Positions 1 to 8,791 of a stretch of DNA of 64,000 nt are shown here, in pieces. The notes below the pieces were generated by a model. It did no database searches. It was not told the origin of the DNA and saw only the letters and a program-made list of their open reading frames with translations. This DNA comes from Paraphysomonas bandaiensis (lineage: Eukaryota; Chrysophyceae): assembly GCA_965644295.1 (NCBI GenBank), contig CBFFRP010000023.1, forward strand, positions 1 to 64,000, in the 5' to 3' direction. The translations under genes and the position numbers were made by a program. Every line of letters starts with the position of its first letter. Position 1 is the stretch's first letter.

Positions 1-719
1 AATGATGATATGACATTATCAAGTGTGTCTATTTCTGTTGAATCATACACTAATGAAGAATCCAACTTATTATTTACATCTATTATATCATGTTTAGCAT
101 TTATATTATTTTGAAGTGTAACATCTTGAGTTTGTAAGTTTGTTATATCAGTGTCATTATTAGTTATTTGATCTTGTAAACTTACTATTATATTATCAAT
201 TGTATCTAATTCTGTTGAGTCATAAACTAATCCAGAATCCAACATATTATTCACGTCGATCATATCATGTTTAGTATCAATATTGTTCTGTAATGTTATA
301 TCTTGGGCTTGTAAATTTGCCACATCCGTTTGTAAATTCGGTATATTAATTAAGTCTATATCTTGAAGAGCATCAAGACCGTTAAAACTTGCTGTCAATG
401 TATCTAATTGTGATTGTATAGTTTCATTGGTATTTATACCGTCTAATGTTTGTATTTCATTTCCAGTGAGGTTTAATAATCTTGTATTTATATCTAATAA
501 CATATTATTTTTTGAATCTGTAAAGGCCACTGTTTGGGGTTCATTGTTTATGGTTAAGTTATTACCATTCAAGATTTCAACGTTCGCTGTAAATTTAGCA
601 TTGTCTAATCTTGCATATTCCGCCATATTTAATATCACTCTTGCTGTTTCAATCTGTTTATGATTTTCTGCATTGAAAATGGCATTATTGCTTGTTTTCG
701 GCTTTGTATAAATTGACAT
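1..719 (-). CDS. Fibre-like coiled repeat protein, virus-type, partial
   Basis: The minus strand is open without a stop from an ATG at 719 to the window edge (239 codons), so the C-terminus is missing. After about 100 residues rich in Asn, Thr and Ile come repeats of about 59 residues (177 bp). Each has the order D[IV]TLQNNI, KHD[MI]IDVNN, LVYDSTE[LI]DT, then NDTDITNLQTQ; one full and one partial copy are visible. Heptad-like hydrophobic spacing with Asn/Gln/Asp linkers is typical of trimeric fibre or tail-like proteins of large DNA viruses and phages; that comparison is from memory. It reads divergently from the ORF at 824 and has a promoter-like motif 38 bp upstream. A viral origin is inferred; a low-complexity host protein is the alternative. 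Confidence 0.6.
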   Translation of the reverse strand, partial: MSIYTKPKTSNNAIFNAENHKQIETARVILNMAEYARLDNAKFTANVEILNGNNLTINNEPQTVAFTDSKNNMLLDINTRLLNLTGNEIQTLDGINTNETIQSQLDTLTASFNGLDALQDIDLINIPNLQTDVANLQAQDITLQNNIDTKHDMIDVNNMLDSGLVYDSTELDTIDNIIVSLQDQITNNDTDITNLQTQDVTLQNNINAKHDIIDVNNKLDSSLVYDSTEIDTLDNVISS

Positions 720-757
720 CTATATATAATATAACAACATTATTATATTCTATAATT

Positions 758-780
758 AAATTAGACTTCAAGGTTTTATA
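758..780 (-). promoter_or_regulatory. Promoter-like motif upstream of the fibre-like gene
   Basis: The plus strand reads AAATTAGA, one C/A difference, then TTCAAGGTTTTAT. The same block occurs at 2296..2317 upstream of the HNH gene. On the coding strand it is ATAAAACCTTGAA followed by TCTAATTT, 38 bp before the ATG. It also lies upstream of the plus-strand ORF at 824, so it may serve both directions. Role inferred from position and recurrence. Confidence 0.45.
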
Positions 781-823
781 GGGTTTTTGTATAAATTTGT
801 TTTCTTTTCTAATTATATATACA

Positions 824-1081
824 ATGTTAATCGATGTAATTATTAAGTATAAAAAAAAAAGTGGCCCACTCTGTGTAGAACTCTTTGAATCATTAGACCA
901 TTCTAAATTTACCGCTCGTAGTGTACAATTCTTTAAAGAAATAGACCATTCTAAATTTAACGCTCGTAGTTCTAACCCTAATTTGTTTTGGCATGATTAT
1001 ACAATAAATATTAAAGACTTTGAAGAATTTGTCATGCATTTTGAAGATGTGATCGATGAAATTCATGTAAGAATAATATAA
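824..1081 (+). CDS. Small hypothetical protein (85 aa) in the virus-like segment
   Basis: An 85-codon ORF starting at ATG 824 (an earlier in-frame non-ATG extension exists). I do not recognise it. It contains an internal duplication, LDHSKFTARS followed 15 residues later by IDHSKFNARS, and ends in an acidic, hydrophobic stretch (DFEEFVMHFEDVIDEIHV). There is no signal peptide or membrane segment. Its 5' side carries the motif shared by the neighbouring genes, and its 3' side runs into the GGGTTTT array and two hairpins. The duplication and shared promoter context favour a real gene, but AT-rich DNA can also give such ORFs by chance. Confidence 0.35.
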   Translation: MLIDVIIKYKKKSGPLCVELFESLDHSKFTARSVQFFKEIDHSKFNARSSNPNLFWHDYTINIKDFEEFVMHFEDVIDEIHVRII

Positions 1082-1087
1082 TAAAAC

Positions 1088-1175
1088 TGAGGGTTTTAAA
1101 AACAAAATTGGGGGTTTTATTTCTAAAATTAAGGGTTTTTATATAAATCAAGGTTTTTATATAAAAATTGGGATT
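1088..1175. repeat. Degenerate GGGTTTT array
   Basis: Five or so copies of a loose unit of about 20 bp, each with GGGTTTT or GGTTTTTATATAAA followed by AAAATT-like spacers, directly after the stop codon of the 85-residue ORF. The units resemble the core of the promoter-like motif (AAGGTTTTAT). Function unknown. Confidence 0.5.
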
Positions 1176-1207
1176 TTGTCGTTTTGTTTTATAGCAAAAT
1201 GGCTGCT

Positions 1208-1267
1208 ATGAGGATTCCAAACCATTGTTGTAAAGGAATTCCCCCAAAAATGGTTTGGAACCCTCAT
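1208..1267. other. Hairpin, 19-bp stem with one mismatch
   Basis: Arms 1208..1226 (ATGAGGATTCCAAACCATT) and 1249..1267 are reverse complements with one mismatch and a 22-nt loop. A second 8-bp inverted repeat follows at 1271..1278 and 1293..1300. Both lie between the convergent ORFs at 824..1081 and 1736..2239, where transcript 3' ends are expected. Confidence 0.6.
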
Positions 1268-1346
1268 GCGTGTTAATGTGGTCCAAGCCTAGCATTAACA
1301 GTATTTGAGTTCCATTTTTTTTTTTCAGAAAAACGCCTTTTTTCAA

Positions 1347-1393
1347 TGTGGCGGCATAGGGAATCGAACCAGATTATTTCATCTGCCGCCACA
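1347..1393 (-). other. tRNA-like stem: 10-bp arms enclosing a T-arm consensus
   Basis: Arms 1347..1356 and 1384..1393 are perfect 10-bp reverse complements (TGTGGCGGCA on the minus strand). On the minus strand the 27-nt interior holds a small CAGAT/ATCTG hairpin and then GGTTCGATTCC, which matches the tRNA T-loop consensus; the following TGCCGCCA mimics a 3' acceptor strand with discriminator A. There is no room for D and anticodon arms, and only the two loop-closing G-C pairs and the outermost A-T pair of the T stem form, so this is not a normal tRNA gene. It could be a tRNA-mimic, a recombination (att) scar from a tRNA 3' end, or coincidence. Confidence 0.4.
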
Positions 1394-1735
1394 GACTATT
1401 TCATCCGGAACGACTCCAAACGTCTTTCCTAATACGTGATGACATGATTTAAATATATAAATGTAATATTTTTAGTCTGTATATTTTCTGTTGTTTGTTG
1501 TGTTGGTGTGTATGTTGTGTTGTTGTTGTGATGCTGTTGTGTTGTTTGTGTATGAGTATATATATACATATATATATATTCATTCATAATATTCATTGTC
1601 ATTGTGTCTATATCATTGTGATATATAACAAGCATGGAAATAAAGGAAATATGATGTCATTATAAGACATTGTCTTTGTTTGGTTGTATGTATCGTATTC
1701 GTTATATTCATTGTTATTGTTATGTAGGGCTCTTA

Positions 1736-2239
1736 TTATCTTTCACAGGTATTTATGAAAACCCCAAAGGCTTCATTTGCTTTTTTTATTCTTGCTTGTT
1801 TTGCTTCTTCTATTGTATCAAAGTATCCAATGTGAATTGAAATGCCATCTAATTTTATTTGCGCAACCCATTTCTTTTTTCTTTTGTTATAACATACGCC
1901 TTTTACTCCACATTTGTTTGCTTTGCTTAATTTTTGGTTATATTGATTCTCTTTTGCGGTTGCCCATCTCAAATTATTAACATTGTTGTCTAATGTGTTA
2001 TTATTTATATGATCTACACATGATTTGTTATCGGGATTAGGTATAAAAGCCATTGCAACTAATCGATGAATCTCAACTGTTTTTTGCTTTTTATTCAGAC
2101 GTAAGTTCAATCTGTAATAACCATGTCTGCCTAATCTAGGTTTTAATATCTTATCTGTATTATTGTTCTTTACATTTCCTTTATTTGATATACTATAGTT
2201 ATTGTTGTATCCATCAATCACTTTCCATTCTTCAGCCAT
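1736..2239 (-). CDS. NUMOD4-HNH homing-type endonuclease with AP2-like C-terminus
   Basis: A 167-residue protein with three blocks. Residues about 3-30 are NUMOD4-like (EEWKVIDGY, then YSISNKGNV). Residues about 57-97 are an HNH nuclease (HRLVAMAFIPNP, VDHINNN, NNLRWAT, EN). Residues about 110-155 are AP2-like (GVKGV, KWVAQIKLDG, IGYFDTIEEAKQAR), a DNA-binding module. This architecture is common in giant viruses, virophage-like elements and phages and is usually a free-standing homing endonuclease. All motif residues needed for the beta-beta-alpha-metal fold appear present. The start has the shared promoter-like motif 56 bp upstream. It supports a mobile or viral origin for the left segment. 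Confidence 0.85.
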   Translation of the reverse strand: MAEEWKVIDGYNNNYSISNKGNVKNNNTDKILKPRLGRHGYYRLNLRLNKKQKTVEIHRLVAMAFIPNPDNKSCVDHINNNTLDNNVNNLRWATAKENQYNQKLSKANKCGVKGVCYNKRKKKWVAQIKLDGISIHIGYFDTIEEAKQARIKKANEAFGVFINTCER

Positions 2240-2295
2240 TGTAATATATATATATGTATATAATAATTTCTTTTTAAACCATTTTATATATATTT

Positions 2296-2317
2296 AAATT
2301 AGAATTCAAGGTTTTAT
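2296..2317 (-). promoter_or_regulatory. Promoter-like motif upstream of the HNH gene
   Basis: Second copy of the block seen at 758..780: AAATTAGA then TTCAAGGTTTTAT, here 56 bp upstream of the HNH start codon. Both copies have the same orientation relative to a minus-strand gene and an AT-only spacer between motif and ATG. Confidence 0.45.
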
Positions 2318-2336
2318 GAGTTTTTGCTTAAAGCTT

Positions 2337-2430
2337 CGCCATTATATCACTACAACTACATTCCAGAGCTTTAAGCATATTCGCCATTATATCACTACAA
2401 CTACATTCCAGAGCTTAAAGCTTTGCCATT
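2337..2430 (+). repeat. 45-bp direct repeat, two copies plus a partial third
   Basis: Units at 2337..2371 and 2382..2416 are identical over 35 bp (CGCCATTATATCACTAC, then AACTACATTCCAGAGCTT), with a truncated third start at about 2423. The spacers GCTTAAAGC and GCTTTAAGC form small palindromes between units. Confidence 0.8.
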
Positions 2431-2451
2431 ATACATTATTATAAAAAAGTC

Positions 2452-2606
2452 ATATAGATAACAAAGTAGATTTAATAAGTAGTTTTAATGGTAGAATCCC
2501 GGGGTTTTACAACCTTTACAAATTTAAATTATTTTTCATTTTAATTTTTCCCTCCCCCTATATCTACTATTAAATCTACTTATTAAATCTACTTTACTAT
2601 CTATAT
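2452..2606. repeat. 31-bp inverted repeat pair
   Basis: Arms 2452..2482 and 2576..2606 are reverse complements at 29 of 31 positions (core CTACTTATTAAATCTACTTT) separated by about 93 bp. Possibly a small terminal-inverted-repeat insertion or a large hairpin. Confidence 0.7.
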
Positions 2607-2731
2607 TACTTTTTATTATAACAATATAAATAATATATAAAGTTATTAATTTTATTTAAGAATATAAATAATATATAAAGTAATTATAACTTATTTATAA
2701 TAAGTTATAAGTTAAACTCGCAAAGAGAAGG

Positions 2732-2789
2732 AATTACAACCGAAGGTTGTAATTGGAAACACTCGAAGAGAAGAGGCCCCTTGAGGGGC
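2732..2789. other. Two tight hairpins at the right end of the AT-rich segment
   Basis: AATTACAACC (2732..2741) pairs perfectly with GGTTGTAATT (2745..2754) across a GAA loop, and GCCCC (2776..2780) pairs with GGGGC (2785..2789) across TTGA. GC-rich sequence follows to about 2830, after which composition becomes host-like. They may mark the element end. Confidence 0.6.
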
Positions 2790-2869
2790 ATGTGGGGTAG
2801 AAAAAGAGGCCCCCCTCGTCCTCCTCCTCCCCGTTTTTTGTAATAGTAAAGCACTATTTAACCTCCACT

Positions 2870-5690
2870 TTTATAGAGACGATGTAAATAGTACTTGTGT
2901 CATAGGTTAGATGATGTGTCGCAGGAATTAAGCATTCAAATTGGGCATCAAACAATGCACGGAAATTACTCAGGCCCTGCTGCTCTGGGTCACGTAACTT
3001 CCTATTATATCAGAAATATATTATTAAAAATAGTTTCGGTGTGCTGCTCGTTGTTGTTACTAGAATTTCAGACATGGGAGTGACCTACTTGCCATCTGAT
3101 TGTGTAAGAGAGTGCATCAAGCTCACTTCCTCATCAGGTGATAATGCTTACCAGGTGTGTGTGTTGACGATAGTGAGATGATAATTTAATAATGCAAATG
3201 TTGCAAGTCTGACTTTCACTTCGCAGCTTACATCAACGAATTGATCTCTGTAGAAGATACTACCGACGACCTTGAGCGTGTTTGCTAGTAGAGGAGTGAG
3301 AAATCTATTCCACTTTTTATTCTTCCTGGTGGAAAAAGTGTGTCATTATTATAACACGTAAGAACTCTGCTTCCTCTTTCCCGTCCTGGAATTTTCAATA
3401 CTTTCAAGTATACTTGTCATTGTACAGATGCGTGCTAGTAACCTACTAGCATTTCACGACTGTCCATTCCTCAATGATAATTTGTTATTATAATTTTCTT
3501 AAACTTTTGTACGACTGTGGTTGTGGAAAGATTCTGAGGAGTCACATTTTATGCATTGAAATATAATTCATCAGTTGAACACAGGTAAAATGGCGTGTCT
3601 CCTGCGAGCACAAAAAACTACATATTTACGAAAACTTAATTTTAGCTGGTTGTGGTGAGCAAGTGAAGCATATAGCGAAGCTGTGCTGAGAATGCTTTCG
3701 TCGTTTCGGACATATATCAAGGTGCTACCACACTTATGCACGGTAAAATGCGACATATCTACTTCTTTTATGAGAAGAGCTAGATGTTTTATGATGTTGC
3801 GCTTGTCAGAATCGTTTTGTGCAAGAAGAATGAAATTGTGATATCTCTGTGGGAGGGGAATTCTTTGAGGGAATGTTTGTTTGTGAAACAAGTAGCTATG
3901 ATTCAAAACCTGTGATGTTTGCTTGGAAGAATAAGCACTTGCAACTTGATGTGCCGACTACCACTCTTTGCGCGGCGCTCATTGAAAATTGGTTTTGTGA
4001 TAGCAGGAAAGAAATAGAAAGTACTCCATCAACTTCATAATTATTTTCCAATATGATGTATGTATGTATGTATCGCTATATCGCATAGACTACGAACAGG
4101 TGCCCTAGTCATCTACCATCATCCGATTGACCTCATCGTTATAATATATATATAGCGTACTTGGAGTTTAAAACTTATCTTGAAAAATTAACACTTTCGA
4201 GTCGTATAATATACGTGATATAAGAATGCCAATTGTGTGGTTGAGTTCCTTGTTACTTAAAAGTAAGTTATCTACTGCCACACAACACCAAAGAAAGACT
4301 TTTTATTATGAGTATAATACCAACTTAATTTCTAGAGTCCTACTTGTGTATCAAACATTTCAGAGTCATACTAAAAAATAACGAACACTGTAGCTGAAAA
4401 GTTCTATACGGTAAATCTAAAGTAGCTTCCTCAGCACGAATCGTGTTGACACCAATCACACTGCAATATATTCTATTTCTACTTCGCTGATGTAATTCCT
4501 AAGGACGACAAAGACAATCAATGAATCACTCCGACACTTCCGAAATTGAGCGGAATGATTTTAGGCACCAAAATTTGTAGCTTCTGAGTATTGGTGGACT
4601 ATAATGGGTAGGCTTACTGAAGGGACTAAAAGTGCCGCCAAATACGTCATATTCTCTTTATTTTAAAGTACTAGCTAACTTGATGTGCTTAAAGATAAGC
4701 GGGTATAATACCCTTTTAAGGGGTATACTAATTTACACCATGCCTTCACCTTGTACTCCGCGCAAGAGTGACATTCTTCTCAGTAAGTTACGTATCTCAT
4801 CTGATACTACTAATAAAGAAGAGTTATCGTAAATAGTCCAGTGCACCTGGCACTTCTTGAATATAGAAAATGGGTATTTAAAATCTTGACTTGCGCAAGA
4901 ATAAATTAATCATGACTGGGCATTGGACTTATCGTTATATATATTGTCACAGCTCTAACTGCCGATGATGTGCTTATTATATGAAAAAGTGTAAGCATAA
5001 CATTAAATAACACAGAACAATCTTTACGTGCACCAAAATCAATCTGGTTTAAGAATTACTTTGTTGTTGTGCTGTTATATACTCTATGAATATTTATAGA
5101 CATAAACTAGTTTCTGTACGCAACCGTACTCATGTAATAATCAGATTTCATATATACTCTATGAATAGTCCTTATTGTTTCATTGCGTAATCGCATTTAC
5201 ATCAATATTTTTTATTCTTAACTACGGAGAATATGTGATTATTAACACTGCCTACAACCTCTTATCTTCCTACATCAGGATATAAATTTTTTTCTTAAGA
5301 TAAATTTTTTCTTAAAATTAGATTAATCTTTTGAAATTTATAGCAGTGTGTGTACTATATTTCATATAGTTTCTACCACGTGCAGTCGATATCTATCACT
5401 GCTAAATAGATCAGTTTCAATGACTACTTTTTAGTAGTTTGGTGATAAGTTTTCCTGTATATTCGGTAGTCTAAGTGATTTTGTACTGTGCACCACTCTT
5501 GCATACAGAATGCATGTAGTAATTTTTTAGCATCTTTTAGCTAGTTTTTCTTCCGCTGAGCGGCCGTTGAAAACTTCAACTGTAAAATTGGCATATACAA
5601 GCTCTCTGCAAAACCATACTAGTGAATTTTGCCTAAATATCTAGAACAAGAGATCACATTGGGAATGTATAAATATCCGGATTCTTTGAA
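2870..5690. other. Gene-free stretch
   Basis: About 2.8 kb with no ORF I can support. A 111-codon minus-strand ORF at 3571..3906 has no recognisable motif or plausible partner exons. A short TATG run lies near 4058. Probably intergenic DNA or decayed repeats. Confidence 0.4.
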
Positions 5691-6256
5691 GTCGAGGTAA
5701 TACCAAAACCTGGTTTTTGATGTAAAACCTGGTGAAATTTTTGATGATGGTTGGAAAAGGGTATAACTATGCACAATAAGTAACTATGAAGATAATAACA
5801 ATATGAAAAGTACTATTTATAATATTTTCTACTACTTTCTTCCATATTACTTTAGTTTTACAGCAATAAAAGTCACCGACTACACATATATGATATTACA
5901 TACAGTTCACAAGTAATGTGCTCCCAGCGGCTGTTGCCGCGTCGTTTCCGAGCATAGGTACTAATACTACTGTAAGTAGTAGTGGTAAAGATAGCTATAT
6001 GCGTATGCAATGTATCCAAAATCAGGCTATTCGGTTAGAGCGTTTGCAGTCTCAAGCGAAGCAGATGTAGCTATATGAGAATATGATATTACAATACACA
6101 AGTAATAATAGCAGGGCCAACTTGTAACGCAATAAATACTGCTAATATCAACTATGCTTGCGACTTTTTCTTTATTTTTAACCTCTCAGATACAAATTAC
6201 AGTAAAATAATAACTCAATACTTATATATGAAACCTGGTTTTGGTATTACCTCGAC
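5691..6256. mobile_element. Putative MITE with ~26-bp terminal inverted repeats
   Basis: The left end begins GTCGAGGTAATACCAAAACC and the right end closes with GGTTTTGGTATTACCTCGAC; the termini are reverse complements over about 26 bp with one mismatch. The 566-bp interior has no ORF. An internal AAAACCTGG repeat follows the left end (about 5707 and 5724). I could not see a clear target-site duplication. It lies just 3' of the SMYD-type gene. Confidence 0.65.
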
Positions 6257-6431
6257 TTTTGTCAGAGAACTCTAATTTGAAATTACTTCAGGGTAATGTC
6301 AACATTATCAAATCTGTATCATTCTTCTAGAACGGTACAACGACTCAATTTAGTGATACATCCCAACACTTTAAAATACGCAAAGCACCATTCTAAATGC
6401 AATAAAAGGTTCTATGTTATCACAGCAATAA

Positions 6432-7598
6432 CTACATCCCACTTGAGAGCATATCGATGAATTCAGCATTACGTCTGACATAAGGGCATACACTGCATTC
6501 ATAAATGTCATGGTCGGTGCTTTCTGCCTGAAAGTTGACACAGGGTGTCAGTGTCCCCGTGCAGTTGAATTCAGTGCATGCATGTCGCAGAATAAACAAC
6601 GATATATAAGCATCAGATGGAGCCATAGTACTACTGATCCCCTCATGCTCCTCACTGGATTCATATTCGGCCTCACTGTCGTCACTTGGATACTGACTTT
6701 CAACCTCACATCGTTTACACGTACAAGTAAACCCAAACATTTCTGTGCAATAATCTTGCCTGTCGTCGTATCCCCACAGCAGAGGTGCATAACTTATAGT
6801 TATTTCCGACCCAGCCGGGAGGTCGTAGAGTGCACGATAACACATACATAACGAAGAGTCATCGCAATGATCAGAAGCAGGACCAGACACTACATCCGCA
6901 TTATCCCACCGACTGCAATTCGGTATACAACTATGATTCACTAGACCCAGGAGGGGCTGCGAGGCATATCCACGTACAACTTCACCCGAATTAGAATCTT
7001 CATTTTCATCGTCTGGTCGCGCTACATATGGGAGCATAATTGCCTGCCCGTTAGATTTGTCTCGTAATACAACGTCTTTTATCCAATTAATCGTTAATTC
7101 AAGGAAGTCACTCGTAGGAATCGTCGCAACTAGAATATCCAATGCTATTTTACATGAGCGTTCTTCATCGGCAGTGAGTGATACACCTCCTCTTGTTTGA
7201 TCCATAAAGCGTTGGTACTTCTCAGAATCAGATAAATAAAGGCATGCTACTTCGAAAACAAGCTTCACTATAGCCTCAGCTTCATCATCTAGCTCATCAC
7301 TGAAAGAGTTGAGCATTGCATAGCTGCGACACACTGCATTATGATATTTCTGATGACGAGCGGCACATTCCTCATTACAGTAATACATCTGACCGCATCC
7401 TTTGCATGATAACTGAAACACAGCCCCATGAGAGTACCTCATGCACGCAGCACATGTGCTTCGCCGATATCTTCTCAGTGACCAGGCGAAACACGAGGGC
7501 TCTCTCATAACCACAGATCCAGCCGACACTGGCTCTCTAATGAACACTGATCGTCCATGCTCAGTTTCTTTCAACTCAATCGGCACAGTATAAATCAT
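6432..7598 (-). CDS. SMYD-type SET and MYND domain protein (putative lysine methyltransferase)
   Basis: A single-exon gene of 388 residues. The split SET domain begins near residue 5 (GRSVFIREPVSAGSVV). A MYND zinc finger lies at about 49-90 (CAACMRY, CKGCGQMYYCNEEC, RHQKYH). The SET core follows at about 215-285 with NHSCIPNCSRW and GSEITISYAPLLW, then a Cys-rich post-SET segment (FTCTCKRCE). These are the S-adenosylmethionine and substrate-site motifs of the SMYD family, which methylates lysines on histones or cytosolic proteins; the target cannot be told. An acidic stretch (DDSEAEYESSEEHE) and a Cys-rich tail follow. The start is taken at the only ATG before the SET N-part. Confidence 0.85.
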   Translation of the reverse strand: MIYTVPIELKETEHGRSVFIREPVSAGSVVMREPSCFAWSLRRYRRSTCAACMRYSHGAVFQLSCKGCGQMYYCNEECAARHQKYHNAVCRSYAMLNSFSDELDDEAEAIVKLVFEVACLYLSDSEKYQRFMDQTRGGVSLTADEERSCKIALDILVATIPTSDFLELTINWIKDVVLRDKSNGQAIMLPYVARPDDENEDSNSGEVVRGYASQPLLGLVNHSCIPNCSRWDNADVVSGPASDHCDDSSLCMCYRALYDLPAGSEITISYAPLLWGYDDRQDYCTEMFGFTCTCKRCEVESQYPSDDSEAEYESSEEHEGISSTMAPSDAYISLFILRHACTEFNCTGTLTPCVNFQAESTDHDIYECSVCPYVRRNAEFIDMLSSGM

Positions 7599-8791
7599 TC
7601 GGTCTCAGTTTGGAGCAGTGGACTGATGAGATGCGGCGGACAGGCTGAGGGCAGGGCTACCAGGCGGATATGGCTGTATTATTAACATATGTGGGGCTGT
7701 GTATACTCTATCTACAGCAGTATATACACACATACTATTGTGGTATTCTGATAATCGGAATACGGAAAGAACAATTTTTATTTTCAGTTTGGTGGGCTTG
7801 AATTCCACTCTTAGGTGCCTCTGTACTGCTGTACCTGTACCTGTCCATGTATCAGTACGGTGTACTGGTGTACGGAAGTGTCCGTCTAACGATGAGAAGT
7901 TTCTGTCGACATGAATATCGCTCCAATATTTCCATGAGCATATCTGCTGCACAGTATCTTGCGTGTCTTCACACCCTGAAAAGGGAATATACACTCTGTG
8001 CGGTTCAGGTGAGCAGTTGAATTATGTAGGAGCCGCTCGAATGGAAATGGGAATACTAAGATGTAGCAGAAGTGATGTAGACTCAGTGAATCGGGGTAGC
8101 GTTGCTAAAGACGCTTGGCCCTGTAGTCCTTACCTGGACGCCAATACTGCGTGGCATCGTCCACCTCCTGGTTACACTGAAACTTGTGTGATGGTTCCTG
8201 TGCTCTACCACTTATGCCACAGAAATGTTATATACATAACGGATACAACATGTATCATCCACACGAGATAATTTTGCGTGCATTGAATTTGGAGAAAAAA
8301 GTGTCACATGTCAGGTACAGTCAAAGAGCTCTTGAGCACGCAATATAAGAAGATATATTTTTCTGTAGCTGCAGTTGTTTTAAAAGGTTCGTGAACTCTT
8401 ATTTATCCAAAGTATTATGCTTTTGCACTTTGCACCATCTAGAGCTGACAAAATTCTATGTTACAATGTCATTATAGAGTATTAGCGTTGCAGGTGGTAA
8501 TACAGAAATAATTCATAATCTTTGGAATTTTCAGTTGTTGTCTTCTTCCTTGTTTTCAGCATTCGTAGCAATAAATATAGTGAAGCTGGGTAGCATCAGG
8601 CGAAGACCATTGGAAATTAATGCATTATATCGCATTCTTTTATGTCTTCTATATTTGATTACTACAAGACTGATAGGAATTGGCAATATACACTGCTATC
8701 GTTATGTTATAAGATTTTCTAGCGTTTTAACCTTCTAGACTCTTACGTATAATGTACACATATTATTTCAAACCGTTCCGGCAGGAGCTTT
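7599..8791. other. Gene-free stretch upstream of the SMYD-type gene
   Basis: No supported gene. The part near the SMYD start (about 7690-7880) is rich in GTAC and GTATAC palindromes, a pattern seen upstream of several other genes in the window. A 129-codon minus-strand ORF at 7605..7994 has no family resemblance. Confidence 0.35.

Noticed and set aside
1347-1420. A complete tRNA gene
   Set aside because: Only the acceptor-like stem and T-loop consensus can be formed; D and anticodon arms are absent and the T stem is mostly unpaired.
1429-1635. 68-codon minus-strand ORF rich in Thr, Gln, His and Tyr
   Set aside because: Low-complexity translation of GT-rich DNA.
2337-2430. CRISPR-like array
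   Set aside because: Only two full units with non-unique 10-nt spacers in a eukaryotic context; an ordinary direct repeat.
3571-3906. 111-codon minus-strand ORF in the gap after the virus-like segment
   Set aside because: No motif, no convincing neighbouring exons and no similarity I recognise.
7605-7994. An upstream exon for the SMYD-type gene
   Set aside because: The SET N-terminal part is already complete from 7598, and this frame shows no SET-like sequence.
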